Assembly (NCBI GenBank): GCA_023389055.1
Contig: JAEWFA010000045.1
Location: forward strand, 1-38,738
Source of the DNA: Pseudomonadota bacterium
GTDB lineage: Bacteria; Pseudomonadota; Gammaproteobacteria; Burkholderiales; Burkholderiaceae_E
Reading direction: 5' to 3'
Length of the DNA stretch: 38,738 nt
The notes beneath the pieces are model-generated. The model saw only the letters and a list, made by a program, of their open reading frames with translations, was not told where the DNA came from and searched no databases. The first letter of the stretch is position 1; every line of letters begins with the position of its first letter. Below, in pieces: positions 13,925 to 21,371 of the stretch. A program made the translations under genes and the position numbers.

Positions 13925-16135
13925 ATGACCACCGGGAATTCGAATCGACGCGTCGGTCGCGCCGGTCTCGCGCTGGCGTTGCTCGCGGCCTTCGGCGCCG
14001 CGCACGCGGAGGAAGACGAAGTCGTCACCGAGAGTTCGGTCACCGCGGGTGTCGGCGTGGTCAGCGGCGACGAGAAGGACCGGGCGCTGTTCGGGCAGTA
14101 CAACGGGTTGAGGCCCGATCGCGCCTACGGCCTGCTCGACTTCGACTACTACCGTCGCGACGACGAGAAGAACAGGCTGGTGAAGTTCTGGGGCACCGAC
14201 CTGCTGCGCGAGAACCGCGAGCTTCACTTCCTGTGGAAGCAGCAGGGCAACTGGAAGCTCAGCGCCGACTACAGCGAGCTCGTGCGCCGCGACCCGCGTA
14301 CGGTGAACACCGCGATGCTCGACTGGGGCACGACCGCTCCGCAGATCGTCCACCTCGCCACGGGCCCCGGCACCGGCGCCGACATCCACCCGAAGACCAA
14401 GCGCGAAGGAATCGCCTTCGGTTATTCGAAATGGCTGTCGCCGGACCTCGAGTTCCAGGCAAGCCTGAAGAGCGAGAACAAGGACGGATCGCGCATCTCG
14501 GGGATCGGCTTCGCCTGTCCGTCGCCGATCGCTCCGGGCTGCCGGCCCGGCAATGCGATCAGCCCCGGCTGGTCCGTGCTGATGATTCCCGAGCCGGTCG
14601 ATTCGAACCACAGCCAGATGGAGGCGCGGCTGAGCTACGCCGGGCAGAAGCTGCGGATGAGCGTCGGTTACTACGGCTCCTTCTTCAGCAACTCGCACGG
14701 CTCGCTCACGCCGTTCGTGCCGGCAAGCCTCAACAACCCGCTCGGGGTCGTGCAGCCGCTGAACGACGGGCTGCAGGCGCTGCTGTCGCAATCGATCGCG
14801 CTCGCCCCCGACAATCAGGCGCATCACGTCGACGTGACCGGCATGTACGTGTTCACGCCGAGCACGCGCGCCACCTTCAAGCTCGCGATGGCGCGTGCGA
14901 CGCAGGACCAGAGCTTCGCCGGCATGGGCCTTCTCGGCCCGGTCGGAATAGCCGACCTGGACGGGCGCCTCGACACGTCGCTCGCGCAGGTCGGCCTTTC
15001 TGCGCGGCCCACCGCGAAGCTGTCGCTGCTGGCCGAGTATCGACGCGACCTGCGCAACGACAAGACGCCGCTCGCGTATTACGACGTGATCGGCGACCCG
15101 ACAACGACGACGTACCTCACCTACACGAACCGCCAGCACGACTACACGAAGAGTCGCGGCAAGCTGCAGGCGAGCTACCAGTTCACCAGCGACTGGCGCG
15201 GCACGCTGGGGCTGGACTACGAAGCGATCGACCGCGGCACCATCACGCCGAGCACGGCGTTCTTCGGCCTGAGCGCGTTGCGTCAGAAGACCGAGGAACT
15301 GGGCTGGCGCGCCGAACTGCGCAAGCGGATGACCGAGACGTTCAGCGCCGGCATCAGCCTGGTGAGCAGCGAACGCGACGGATCGGGTTGGCTGCGCCCG
15401 GTGAGCTGGGGAACCGGCGTCGTGCCCTACGGTAACCCGCCGACGTGGCTTGCCGACAGCGCGGTGTTCATGCCCACGCTTGCCGATCGTGATCGCGATA
15501 AGGTGCGACTGCATGCCACATGGCAGCCGACCGACGCGCTGACGCTGCAGTTCAGCGCCGACTACGGGCGCGACCGGTTCACTTCGCCGAGCATGCAGGG
15601 ACTGCAGCGCACCGACCTGCGGCTGTACAACGTCGATTGGGACTACGCGCTGTCGCTGCGCTGGCGACTCAACGGCTACGTGTCGGTGGGCAGCCAGACG
15701 CTGGACCAGGCGCGCCCGGCCGGCTACGTGATGGCCTACGACAACGACAACACCGCGATCGGCATAGGGGCTGTCGGCAAGGTCGACTCGAAGCTGCAGG
15801 TCGGCGGCACGCTGTCGTGGTTCAACGACCGCAACGCCTACTCGCAGACGCTGGAGCGCAACGCCGACTTCGCCAGCACGGTGTTGCTCGCGGCCAGCGG
15901 CGGGCTGCCCGACATCGTGTTCCGCACGACCGAGGCGCGCGTGTTCGGCCGCTACCTGCTCACCAAGACCTCGTCGGTGCAGCTCGACCTCGTCCACTAC
16001 CGTGCGCGCTTCAACGACTGGAGCTACCGCTACGACGGCACGCCGTTCCTGTTCAGCGACAACACGACGGTGATGGACTTGCAACGCCAGAACGTCACCT
16101 TCGTCGGCGTCACCTACACGCATCGGTGGCAGTAG
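13925..16135 (+). CDS. MtrB/PioB family outer-membrane beta-barrel (decaheme-associated porin)
   Basis: A 736-residue protein with signal peptide (cleavage near AHAEED, about residue 23) and a long run of alternating amphipathic strands, including repeated aromatic girdles such as YGLLDFDYYR and FGRYLLTKT. It ends in ...VTYTHRW-Q, near the aromatic C-terminus of outer-membrane barrels. The family forms the 26-strand sheath around MtrA. I do not see the N-terminal CXXC motif of some Shewanella MtrB proteins. GAGGAGG lies 7 bases before ATG 13925. It completes the porin-cytochrome complex with the two upstream decaheme genes. Confidence 0.94.
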   Translation: MTTGNSNRRVGRAGLALALLAAFGAAHAEEDEVVTESSVTAGVGVVSGDEKDRALFGQYNGLRPDRAYGLLDFDYYRRDDEKNRLVKFWGTDLLRENRELHFLWKQQGNWKLSADYSELVRRDPRTVNTAMLDWGTTAPQIVHLATGPGTGADIHPKTKREGIAFGYSKWLSPDLEFQASLKSENKDGSRISGIGFACPSPIAPGCRPGNAISPGWSVLMIPEPVDSNHSQMEARLSYAGQKLRMSVGYYGSFFSNSHGSLTPFVPASLNNPLGVVQPLNDGLQALLSQSIALAPDNQAHHVDVTGMYVFTPSTRATFKLAMARATQDQSFAGMGLLGPVGIADLDGRLDTSLAQVGLSARPTAKLSLLAEYRRDLRNDKTPLAYYDVIGDPTTTTYLTYTNRQHDYTKSRGKLQASYQFTSDWRGTLGLDYEAIDRGTITPSTAFFGLSALRQKTEELGWRAELRKRMTETFSAGISLVSSERDGSGWLRPVSWGTGVVPYGNPPTWLADSAVFMPTLADRDRDKVRLHATWQPTDALTLQFSADYGRDRFTSPSMQGLQRTDLRLYNVDWDYALSLRWRLNGYVSVGSQTLDQARPAGYVMAYDNDNTAIGIGAVGKVDSKLQVGGTLSWFNDRNAYSQTLERNADFASTVLLAASGGLPDIVFRTTEARVFGRYLLTKTSSVQLDLVHYRARFNDWSYRYDGTPFLFSDNTTVMDLQRQNVTFVGVTYTHRWQ

Positions 16136-16136
16136 C

Positions 16137-16787
16137 GTGCCTCGCACCGCACTCGAACGGCTCGGCCTGGCGCTGATCGTGGCGATCCCGCTGGCGATCG
16201 TCGCGTTGTACTGGCGGCTGGAGGTCGCGCCGTTGTCGAGGCCTTCGATGACGGCGCAACTGCCGGGCGCGGCGCAGCTTTCGGGCGGCACGCAACACGA
16301 CCCGGCGACCGATCCCGAGATCGAACAGCTGGCCGGCCGGCTGGCCGAGCGACTCGAACGCGAACCCGGCAATGCCGAAGGCTGGCGCACGCTCGCGCGC
16401 ACCTACTATGTGATGAAGCGCTTCCCGCAGGCAGTCTCCGCCTACGAGAAGCTCGACGCGCTCGGCCCGCTCGATGCCGACGTGCTCGCCGACTACGCGG
16501 ATGCCGCGGCGATGGCGCAGGGTCGGCGCCTCGAAGGCCGCCCGATGCAACTCGTGCGTCGCGCGCTCGGACAGAACCCCACGCAGTGGAAGGCGCTGTC
16601 GATGGCCGCGACCGACGCGCTACAGCGCGGCGACTCGAAAGCCGCAATCGACCAATGGGAGCGCGCGCTCGGCGCCGTTGCCGCGGATTCGGAAATGGCC
16701 GCGTCGATTCGCGCCAGCCTCGAGCAGGCGCGCCAGGCGCTGGCGAGCAACGAAGCGACGCGCGGCCCCGGGCGCACCAGCCGCTGA
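16137..16787 (+). CDS. Membrane-anchored TPR protein, CcmI/NrfG type
   Basis: A 216-residue protein with one N-terminal membrane segment (about residues 8-26) and tetratricopeptide-like helices from about 60 onward (EGWRTLARTYYVMKRFPQAV, then later DSKAAIDQWERALG). It resembles the TPR half of the cytochrome c maturation factors CcmI/CcmH or NrfG, which hold apocytochromes during heme attachment. The start is GTG 16137, one base after the MtrB stop TAG, so translation is coupled to it. A dedicated heme-ligation chaperone for 25 hemes from this operon would make sense, but that is inference from context. No other ccm gene is in the window. Confidence 0.85.
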   Translation: MPRTALERLGLALIVAIPLAIVALYWRLEVAPLSRPSMTAQLPGAAQLSGGTQHDPATDPEIEQLAGRLAERLEREPGNAEGWRTLARTYYVMKRFPQAVSAYEKLDALGPLDADVLADYADAAAMAQGRRLEGRPMQLVRRALGQNPTQWKALSMAATDALQRGDSKAAIDQWERALGAVAADSEMAASIRASLEQARQALASNEATRGPGRTSR

Positions 16788-16806
16788 AGCGACTCGCTGT
16801 GCGCAG

Positions 16807-18282
16807 CTATTCGCGCGTCCCCGCGCGGCCGCGCGAGCCGTCGGCACCGGACAGCATCGTGCGCACGAACGCGCGCGTGTATTCGCCGTAATCGCGCATC
16901 AACGGAACGAGCGCGCGCACCATCGCCTCGCGTGCGGCCGGCGCCGATTGGCCGAGCTGCGCGTTCAGGTCGACCCCGCGCGCATCGACGCCGAACTCGA
17001 ACCCCGGATCGTCGACGTATTTCGACGGCAACGCGGTCTCGACCGCGTGATCGAGCGAATCGGCGGCCTGCGCGGCGCGTCGCGCAACGAGCGCGCGCGG
17101 GTCGCTCTCGCCGAACAACGGATGCGGGGCCGCGGCGCGGGAGCCGACCTCGCCCGCCGCCGGGGCGCCTTCGCGACCGGGACCGGCGAGCGCGACGAGC
17201 AACGGGCGTTCGCCCTTCGGATCTTCGTGCGCGGCGACGAGTGCCGTGCGCTGGAAATTCTCCAGCGCCAGATGGCGATTCGAGACCAGCGTGATCGCGT
17301 GCTCCTTCGGCGCAGGCCAGCCGACGACGTCGAGCGCGTTGATCCACAGCATGCGCACCGTGCTCACGCCGGGCAGTACGCGAGCGTGGTACGGCTGCAC
17401 GAGATCCTGGACGTAGTGCATCGCCCAGCCGGCGAAGCGCCAGCCCCAGTACTCGTGCCCGGTGCGCAGCGCGTGCAGTGCCAGCGTGCGATACAGGTGG
17501 ATCCGGTGCTCCGGATAGGTGCGCTTCAGGAAGCCCGCGGCCGCGTAGACGATCGGCGACTCGTACCAGAAGCCCATGTGGAACGGCGCCTGCGTCCCGA
17601 AGTCGAGCACCGGATTGCCGAAGGGCTGCTTGCCGAATCCGTATTCCCGCCCTTGCGGCGTTCCGTTGTTCTCCCACAAGCCGATGTCGAGTCCGTAATC
17701 CGGTTCGTCGGAAGCCGCGACGACGACCGCGAGCGGAGAAACCGCATCACCCTCTCGCAGCGCGACGAACGGCGACTCGCCGGGTGCGTCCTCGCCGTCG
17801 TCATCGACCAGCGTAGTGACCCGGTTGCGGGCGAGTGCCGGCTTGCCTCGGGCATCCGCTTCGGGGACACGCTTCAGGAACAGCGTGAGCCTGGAGTCGG
17901 GCGCGATCCGAAGGGCGGCGACGAAGCGGCGTCGCAGTTCGTCGGGCGTCTGCGCGCCGGCGGCGACGAAACGAAGCGCGTCGGGTCGGGGCGGATAGGT
18001 CGGCACGTGCTCTCGCGACCATGCCTCCTGCGCCTCGAGCACACCCTGCAGCGCGCTCGCCTGCGATTCGAGAAACGACTCGAGCGACTCGACGCGTACG
18101 GGCGCCCGACGCGCGAGTTCCGGGGCGTCCTTCAGCGCTGCCCACGTGCTCAGCGCGTGGTTGCTCCACGCGAATGCGGGGGCCGTGCAAACGACGACGA
18201 GCGTCGTCAGTGCGATGCGAAGGACCGCGATAGTGACGGCGCGCGCCGCGGGTCGGCGGAGCCCTGGAGGATGACGATGCAT
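16807..18282 (-). CDS. Secreted phospholipase C/P1 nuclease-like protein
   Basis: A 491-residue exported protein. The signal peptide ends APAFA and the predicted mature protein begins WSNHALSTW. In zinc-dependent phospholipase C and P1/S1 nucleases the mature N-terminal Trp is a zinc ligand, so this placement is telling. The motif GWAMHYVQDLVQPYHA resembles the family's Thr/Met-His-Tyr-x-x-Asp-x-x-x-Pro-x-His core. Other His/Asp ligands are likely in HEYWGW and DLNAQL but I cannot assign them. Function is therefore probably periplasmic or extracellular phosphodiester hydrolysis; substrate unknown. ATG 18282 is chosen for the signal peptide, though its Shine-Dalgarno is weak. It converges on the TPR gene. 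Confidence 0.7.
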   Translation of the reverse strand: MHRHPPGLRRPAARAVTIAVLRIALTTLVVVCTAPAFAWSNHALSTWAALKDAPELARRAPVRVESLESFLESQASALQGVLEAQEAWSREHVPTYPPRPDALRFVAAGAQTPDELRRRFVAALRIAPDSRLTLFLKRVPEADARGKPALARNRVTTLVDDDGEDAPGESPFVALREGDAVSPLAVVVAASDEPDYGLDIGLWENNGTPQGREYGFGKQPFGNPVLDFGTQAPFHMGFWYESPIVYAAAGFLKRTYPEHRIHLYRTLALHALRTGHEYWGWRFAGWAMHYVQDLVQPYHARVLPGVSTVRMLWINALDVVGWPAPKEHAITLVSNRHLALENFQRTALVAAHEDPKGERPLLVALAGPGREGAPAAGEVGSRAAAPHPLFGESDPRALVARRAAQAADSLDHAVETALPSKYVDDPGFEFGVDARGVDLNAQLGQSAPAAREAMVRALVPLMRDYGEYTRAFVRTMLSGADGSRGRAGTRE

Positions 18283-18343
18283 CGCGAGAGGATACCGTCC
18301 CCCCGCGCCGACCCGACGGCGATGCCGGGTCGCGCAAAGTTCG

Positions 18344-18484
18344 TCATCGCGACGACGGCAACGGAACATGCAGGATGATCGGTCCCTGGTGAAGTTCCAG
18401 CAGGATCGTCCGCACTTCACCGAGGCCGGGGAACCGCTCGTTGAGGAGCACGCGCGCGAGCGCTTCGTCGTTCGCGACGCTCAT
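18344..18484 (-). CDS. Micro-ORF of 46 residues, coupled to the small lipoprotein
   Basis: It reads MSVANDEALARVLLNERFPG and ends HVPLPSSR, with ordinary coding composition. Its ATG overlaps the lipoprotein stop as ATGA (18484-18481). I do not recognise it. Either it is a genuine coupled small gene, or the lipoprotein and this frame are one gene split by a frameshift, giving a lipoprotein of about 95 residues. There is no signal peptide of its own, which favours the second view slightly. Confidence 0.45.
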   Translation of the reverse strand: MSVANDEALARVLLNERFPGLGEVRTILLELHQGPIILHVPLPSSR

Positions 18485-18630
18485 GTCGTCGGCGCGGATC
18501 CCGGTACACCCATCGAGGCACAGCCCGCCAGAGCACCGAAGATCGACGCGGCAACGAGCCCGAAGAGAACGGCAGCTCGTCGCGGCGATGCGACGTGTCT
18601 GCGCCGTCTCCCTTGAGAAGCCTGATTCAT
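18481..18630 (-). CDS. Small lipoprotein (49 residues)
   Basis: A basic N-terminus (RRRRHVASPRR) and hydrophobic core lead to the lipobox LAGC with Cys at residue 37, after which only 12 residues remain (ASMGVPGSAPTT). The ATG at 18630 overlaps the stop of the upstream micro-ORF as ATGA, and its own stop overlaps the next start. The mature part is unusually short, consistent with truncation by frameshift or a very small lipopeptide. Function unknown. Confidence 0.5.
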   Translation of the reverse strand: MNQASQGRRRRHVASPRRAAVLFGLVAASIFGALAGCASMGVPGSAPTT

Positions 18631-18785
18631 CGTGCTTCGATCCCCTGGTTCGAATGCCCGGATGGCTCGCGATCGGTTCCCGCGATCCACTCCTCGAGAA
18701 AATCGCCGTAGGACTTGCGCGACGGCCAGACCGCTCTGTCGAAACGGTGCACCCGGTCGTGCTCATCGAATTGAACGAGCAGCAT
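18627..18785 (-). CDS. Micro-ORF of 52 residues downstream of the flavoprotein
   Basis: From ATG 18785 it reads MLLVQFDEHDRVHRFDRAVW and continues to EEWIAGTDREP, then a TGA overlapping the lipoprotein ATG. The frame is open upstream back to the flavoprotein's own stop at 18858 and that stretch (VGGGYSGAAGVADIPKRY) is also protein-like. The true start may thus be a non-standard codon, or the flavoprotein once continued. I do not recognise the family. Confidence 0.4.
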   Translation of the reverse strand: MLLVQFDEHDRVHRFDRAVWPSRKSYGDFLEEWIAGTDREPSGHSNQGIEAR

Positions 18786-18857
18786 GTAGCGTTTGGGAAT
18801 GTCGGCGACACCTGCTGCGCCGGAATAGCCGCCGCCGACCGCCCAGAGCAGGACCCT

Positions 18858-20255
18858 TCACGACCGGGGGGCGTCCTTGTCGAGGAGCTTCACGAGATTG
18901 CCGACCGCGGCAGTCGCGAAGCGCCGGACCTGTTCTCGAGCCTCGATGACGATCGGGTCGTCGCGATGGCGCCCGATCTCTCCGAGCGGATTGAGCCGCG
19001 TGCCCTTCGCCCAGTTCGCGAGCGCCGGGTGCGCCGTTCGCGAGCGCTCGCTGGCGAGTGCCGCCAGGAACGCGGACAGGTAATCCGCGTTCGCCTCCCA
19101 GTAGTGAATAGGGGGGCAGAGGCGATTCTTTTCGTCGTCCGCGTCTACCGTGGCCTCGACCACGCCCAGCATCGCGAACTGGAAGCACGCGAAGCTCCAG
19201 AGGAACGGCTGGACGGTGATTCGTCCGGGTTCGAAGATCGGGCGCAGAGCCGGTCGCGGCAGGCCTCTCGACGCGCAATGCAGGTGCAGGGTGTTCCGGT
19301 TCGTCGGCACACGGCCTTCCTCGAGGAGGATCTGGTCGTGCTCGATCCGGCGCACGTGTCCGAGACGGACGACGTCGTCGATGCGGCGCAGCAGCGCCAG
19401 CTCGCCTTCGCTGATCACCGCGCCGCGAAACATCGTCGGCGTCACGTCCGGGTCGACGCGCAGGAAGAATTCCGCCCGTTCGAGCCGCGCGAACAGATCG
19501 TCGATCGACGTCGCCTGCGCCATCGCCTCGAGCTGGATCGCCATGCCGCGATAGAAATCCGGCAGCAGCGCGTGCGGCTGGTGAAAGCGCCGATTCAACC
19601 ACCACCCCTCGCGCGGCTTGATCCAGCGGATCGCAGAAGCGGGAACGCCCTGTTCCAGCAACCAGACGCACGCGTCCAGTGCCGTCTTGCCGGCTCCGAT
19701 GACGACGAAGCGCTCGAAACGCTCGGCCGTGCGCACGATTGCGCCGGCGGGTACGCAGCGCACCCCGTCTGCCACCTCGAACGGAGGAGCAGCGGTGGCG
19801 GGAATCTCACCCTCGAGATACGTCGTGTCGACGATCTTGCGCCGCACGCGGGCGGCGCGCGACGCCTGCACCAGACGCGAGACGAAGCGACCCTCCCCCA
19901 GGTACTCGCTGGAAGGGAAATACCGGACGCGGCCACTGGGCAGGAAGCGGCCGTGCATCACCCGATCGTAGTAGGCGCGAATCTCGTCGGCGCCGGCGAG
20001 TTCGTAGTAACCGGCATTGGTTCCCGACGCGTCGCGGGCGTCGCGCCCGAGCGGCACCGAGTCGACGCCGTAGAAAGCCGACGGCTGATGCAGACGGACG
20101 TAGGGGTAGGCGTCGATCCAGTGCCCGCCGGGCGCATGGCGTCGATCGACGATCGTCACCGTCGCGTCGGAATGCTCGAGCAGCGCGTCGGTGAATGCCA
20201 TCCCCGCGGCACCGGCACCGACGACGAGATAGTCCGTTTCGAACTCGGTGTTCAT
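18858..20255 (-). CDS. FAD/NAD(P)-binding flavoprotein, FMO-like
   Basis: A 465-residue two-dinucleotide-binding-domain flavoprotein. The FAD-binding GxGxxG is at residues 12-17 (GAGAAG) and the acidic end of the second strand is VDRRHAPGGHW. A second nucleotide site VVIGAGKTALDACVW lies in the middle, as in NAD(P)H-dependent monooxygenases and related oxidoreductases. The FMO fingerprint FxGxxxHxxxY/W is not evident, so hydroxylation is not assured. Conserved-looking features are HQPHALLPDFYRG and PFLWSFACFQFAML. It is divergent from the YbjQ gene (111 bases) and is followed by the micro-ORFs. Substrate unknown. Confidence 0.82.
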   Translation of the reverse strand: MNTEFETDYLVVGAGAAGMAFTDALLEHSDATVTIVDRRHAPGGHWIDAYPYVRLHQPSAFYGVDSVPLGRDARDASGTNAGYYELAGADEIRAYYDRVMHGRFLPSGRVRYFPSSEYLGEGRFVSRLVQASRAARVRRKIVDTTYLEGEIPATAAPPFEVADGVRCVPAGAIVRTAERFERFVVIGAGKTALDACVWLLEQGVPASAIRWIKPREGWWLNRRFHQPHALLPDFYRGMAIQLEAMAQATSIDDLFARLERAEFFLRVDPDVTPTMFRGAVISEGELALLRRIDDVVRLGHVRRIEHDQILLEEGRVPTNRNTLHLHCASRGLPRPALRPIFEPGRITVQPFLWSFACFQFAMLGVVEATVDADDEKNRLCPPIHYWEANADYLSAFLAALASERSRTAHPALANWAKGTRLNPLGEIGRHRDDPIVIEAREQVRRFATAAVGNLVKLLDKDAPRS

Positions 20256-20366
20256 GGCGTCGGCGATGAGGGTCGTCGGCAGGCCCGTCCTGCGCTGGAG
20301 CAGAATCAGTATGCGCTACTCGGGCATCATCTGCGCACACTTCGATTGCCTTGCACGGAGCACGCG

Positions 20367-20729
20367 ATGGGCTGGTTCTCGAAAAGCAACGACGACGACT
20401 TCTTTCTCGCCACCGTGGCGCCCGACGACGATGCTGCCCGCATCGACCGGTACCTCGGCGTGGTCAACGGCGAAGCGATCATCGGCGCACACATCCTGCG
20501 CGACCTGTTCTCGTCGGTGCGCGACATCGTCGGCGGGCGCGCGGGGGGCTATGAACGCGCGCTGTCCGGCGCGCGCGACGCGGCGCTCGGCGACATGATC
20601 GCCGCCGCCCGCGAGGTCGGCGCCGACGGTATCGTCGGCATCGATTTCGACTACGAGGTGCTCGGCGAAACCAACGGGATGATGATGGTTTCGGTCAGCG
20701 GCACGGCGGTGAAGATGGCAAAGCGCTAA
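20367..20729 (+). CDS. YbjQ/UPF0145 family protein
   Basis: A 120-residue protein with the YbjQ-type pattern: LGVVNGEAIIGAHILRDLFS, then RAGGYERALSGARDAALGDM, then ADGIVGIDFDYEVLG. The family forms a pentameric beta-barrel and is annotated as putative heavy-metal binding, though no biochemical role is settled. The frame is open for a long way upstream, but this ATG has ACGGAG about 8 bases ahead and starts the recognisable domain. It is followed 14 bases later by the LysE exporter gene. Confidence 0.92.
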   Translation: MGWFSKSNDDDFFLATVAPDDDAARIDRYLGVVNGEAIIGAHILRDLFSSVRDIVGGRAGGYERALSGARDAALGDMIAAAREVGADGIVGIDFDYEVLGETNGMMMVSVSGTAVKMAKR

Positions 20730-20743
20730 TCGGATCGGGCAAC

Positions 20744-21370
20744 GTGCTTTCCGCGGAAACCGTACTCGCGTTCTTCACGGCGTCGTTGCTTCTCGGACTG
20801 GCGCCGGGGCCCGACAACCTCTTCGTGCTGGCGCAATCGACGCTCCACGGCCGCACCGCCGGGCTGGTCGTGATGCTCGGACTGTGCACGGGCCTGGTTG
20901 CGCACAGCGTGGCCGTGGCGCTCGGCGCGGCCGCGGTTTTCCAGTCGTCGGCCGTCGCTTTCTCGATACTGAAGTTCAGCGGAGCAGCGTATCTGCTCTA
21001 TCTCGCGTGGCGAACGTTCACGGCCGAGGCGCTCCCGCTGGCCGACGCGGGCCGCGGCAGTCCGGGCCGATGGGCGCTCTATCGACGGGGCATCGTGATG
21101 AACGTGACGAACCCGAAGGTATCGGTCTTCTTCCTCGCCTTCCTTCCGCAATTCGCGGATCCGGCGCGCGGCTCCGTCGCGGTGCAGATCGTTCTGCTCG
21201 GCGCCCTGTTCATCGTCGCGACGATTCTCGTCTTCGGCGGCATCGCCATCGCGGCCGGCACGCTGCGCGAGCGGCTGTCGAGATCGGACCGCGCGCAGAC
21301 GGTGCTCAACAAGCTCGCGGCGATCGTTTTCATCGGGCTGGCGGCAAGGCTCGCGACCTCGCAGCGGTGA
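20744..21370 (+). CDS. LysE family amino-acid/metabolite exporter
   Basis: A 208-residue inner-membrane protein with about six hydrophobic segments. The signature GLAPGPDNLFVLAQS is near the N-terminus, and FSGAAYLLYLAWRTF and GIVMNVTNPKVSVFFLAFLPQF are the other family blocks. LysE/RhtB exporters expel amino acids such as lysine, homoserine lactone or threonine; the substrate is not readable. The start is GTG 20744. Its stop at 21370 is separated by one base from the stop of the convergent FadD gene. Confidence 0.93.
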   Translation: MLSAETVLAFFTASLLLGLAPGPDNLFVLAQSTLHGRTAGLVVMLGLCTGLVAHSVAVALGAAAVFQSSAVAFSILKFSGAAYLLYLAWRTFTAEALPLADAGRGSPGRWALYRRGIVMNVTNPKVSVFFLAFLPQFADPARGSVAVQIVLLGALFIVATILVFGGIAIAAGTLRERLSRSDRAQTVLNKLAAIVFIGLAARLATSQR

Positions 21371-21371
21371 T

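Noticed and set aside
13685..16402. Minus-strand 905-codon open frame opposite the MtrB gene
   Set aside because: Antisense to a well-supported barrel gene and lacking protein-like composition.
18344..18811. Single 155-residue minus-strand protein covering the micro-ORF region
   Set aside because: Its N-terminal two-thirds is Ser/Arg/Cys-rich shadow sequence; only the last 46 residues look coding, and two better frames occupy the rest.
18763..19671. Minus-strand 302-codon frame inside the flavoprotein gene
   Set aside because: Overlaps the FAD/NAD(P)-binding gene in another frame, with an Arg-rich peptide and no motifs.
18441..20366. Long upstream extension of the YbjQ frame
   Set aside because: It is antisense to the flavoprotein; the YbjQ domain begins at ATG 20367 with its own ribosome-binding site.
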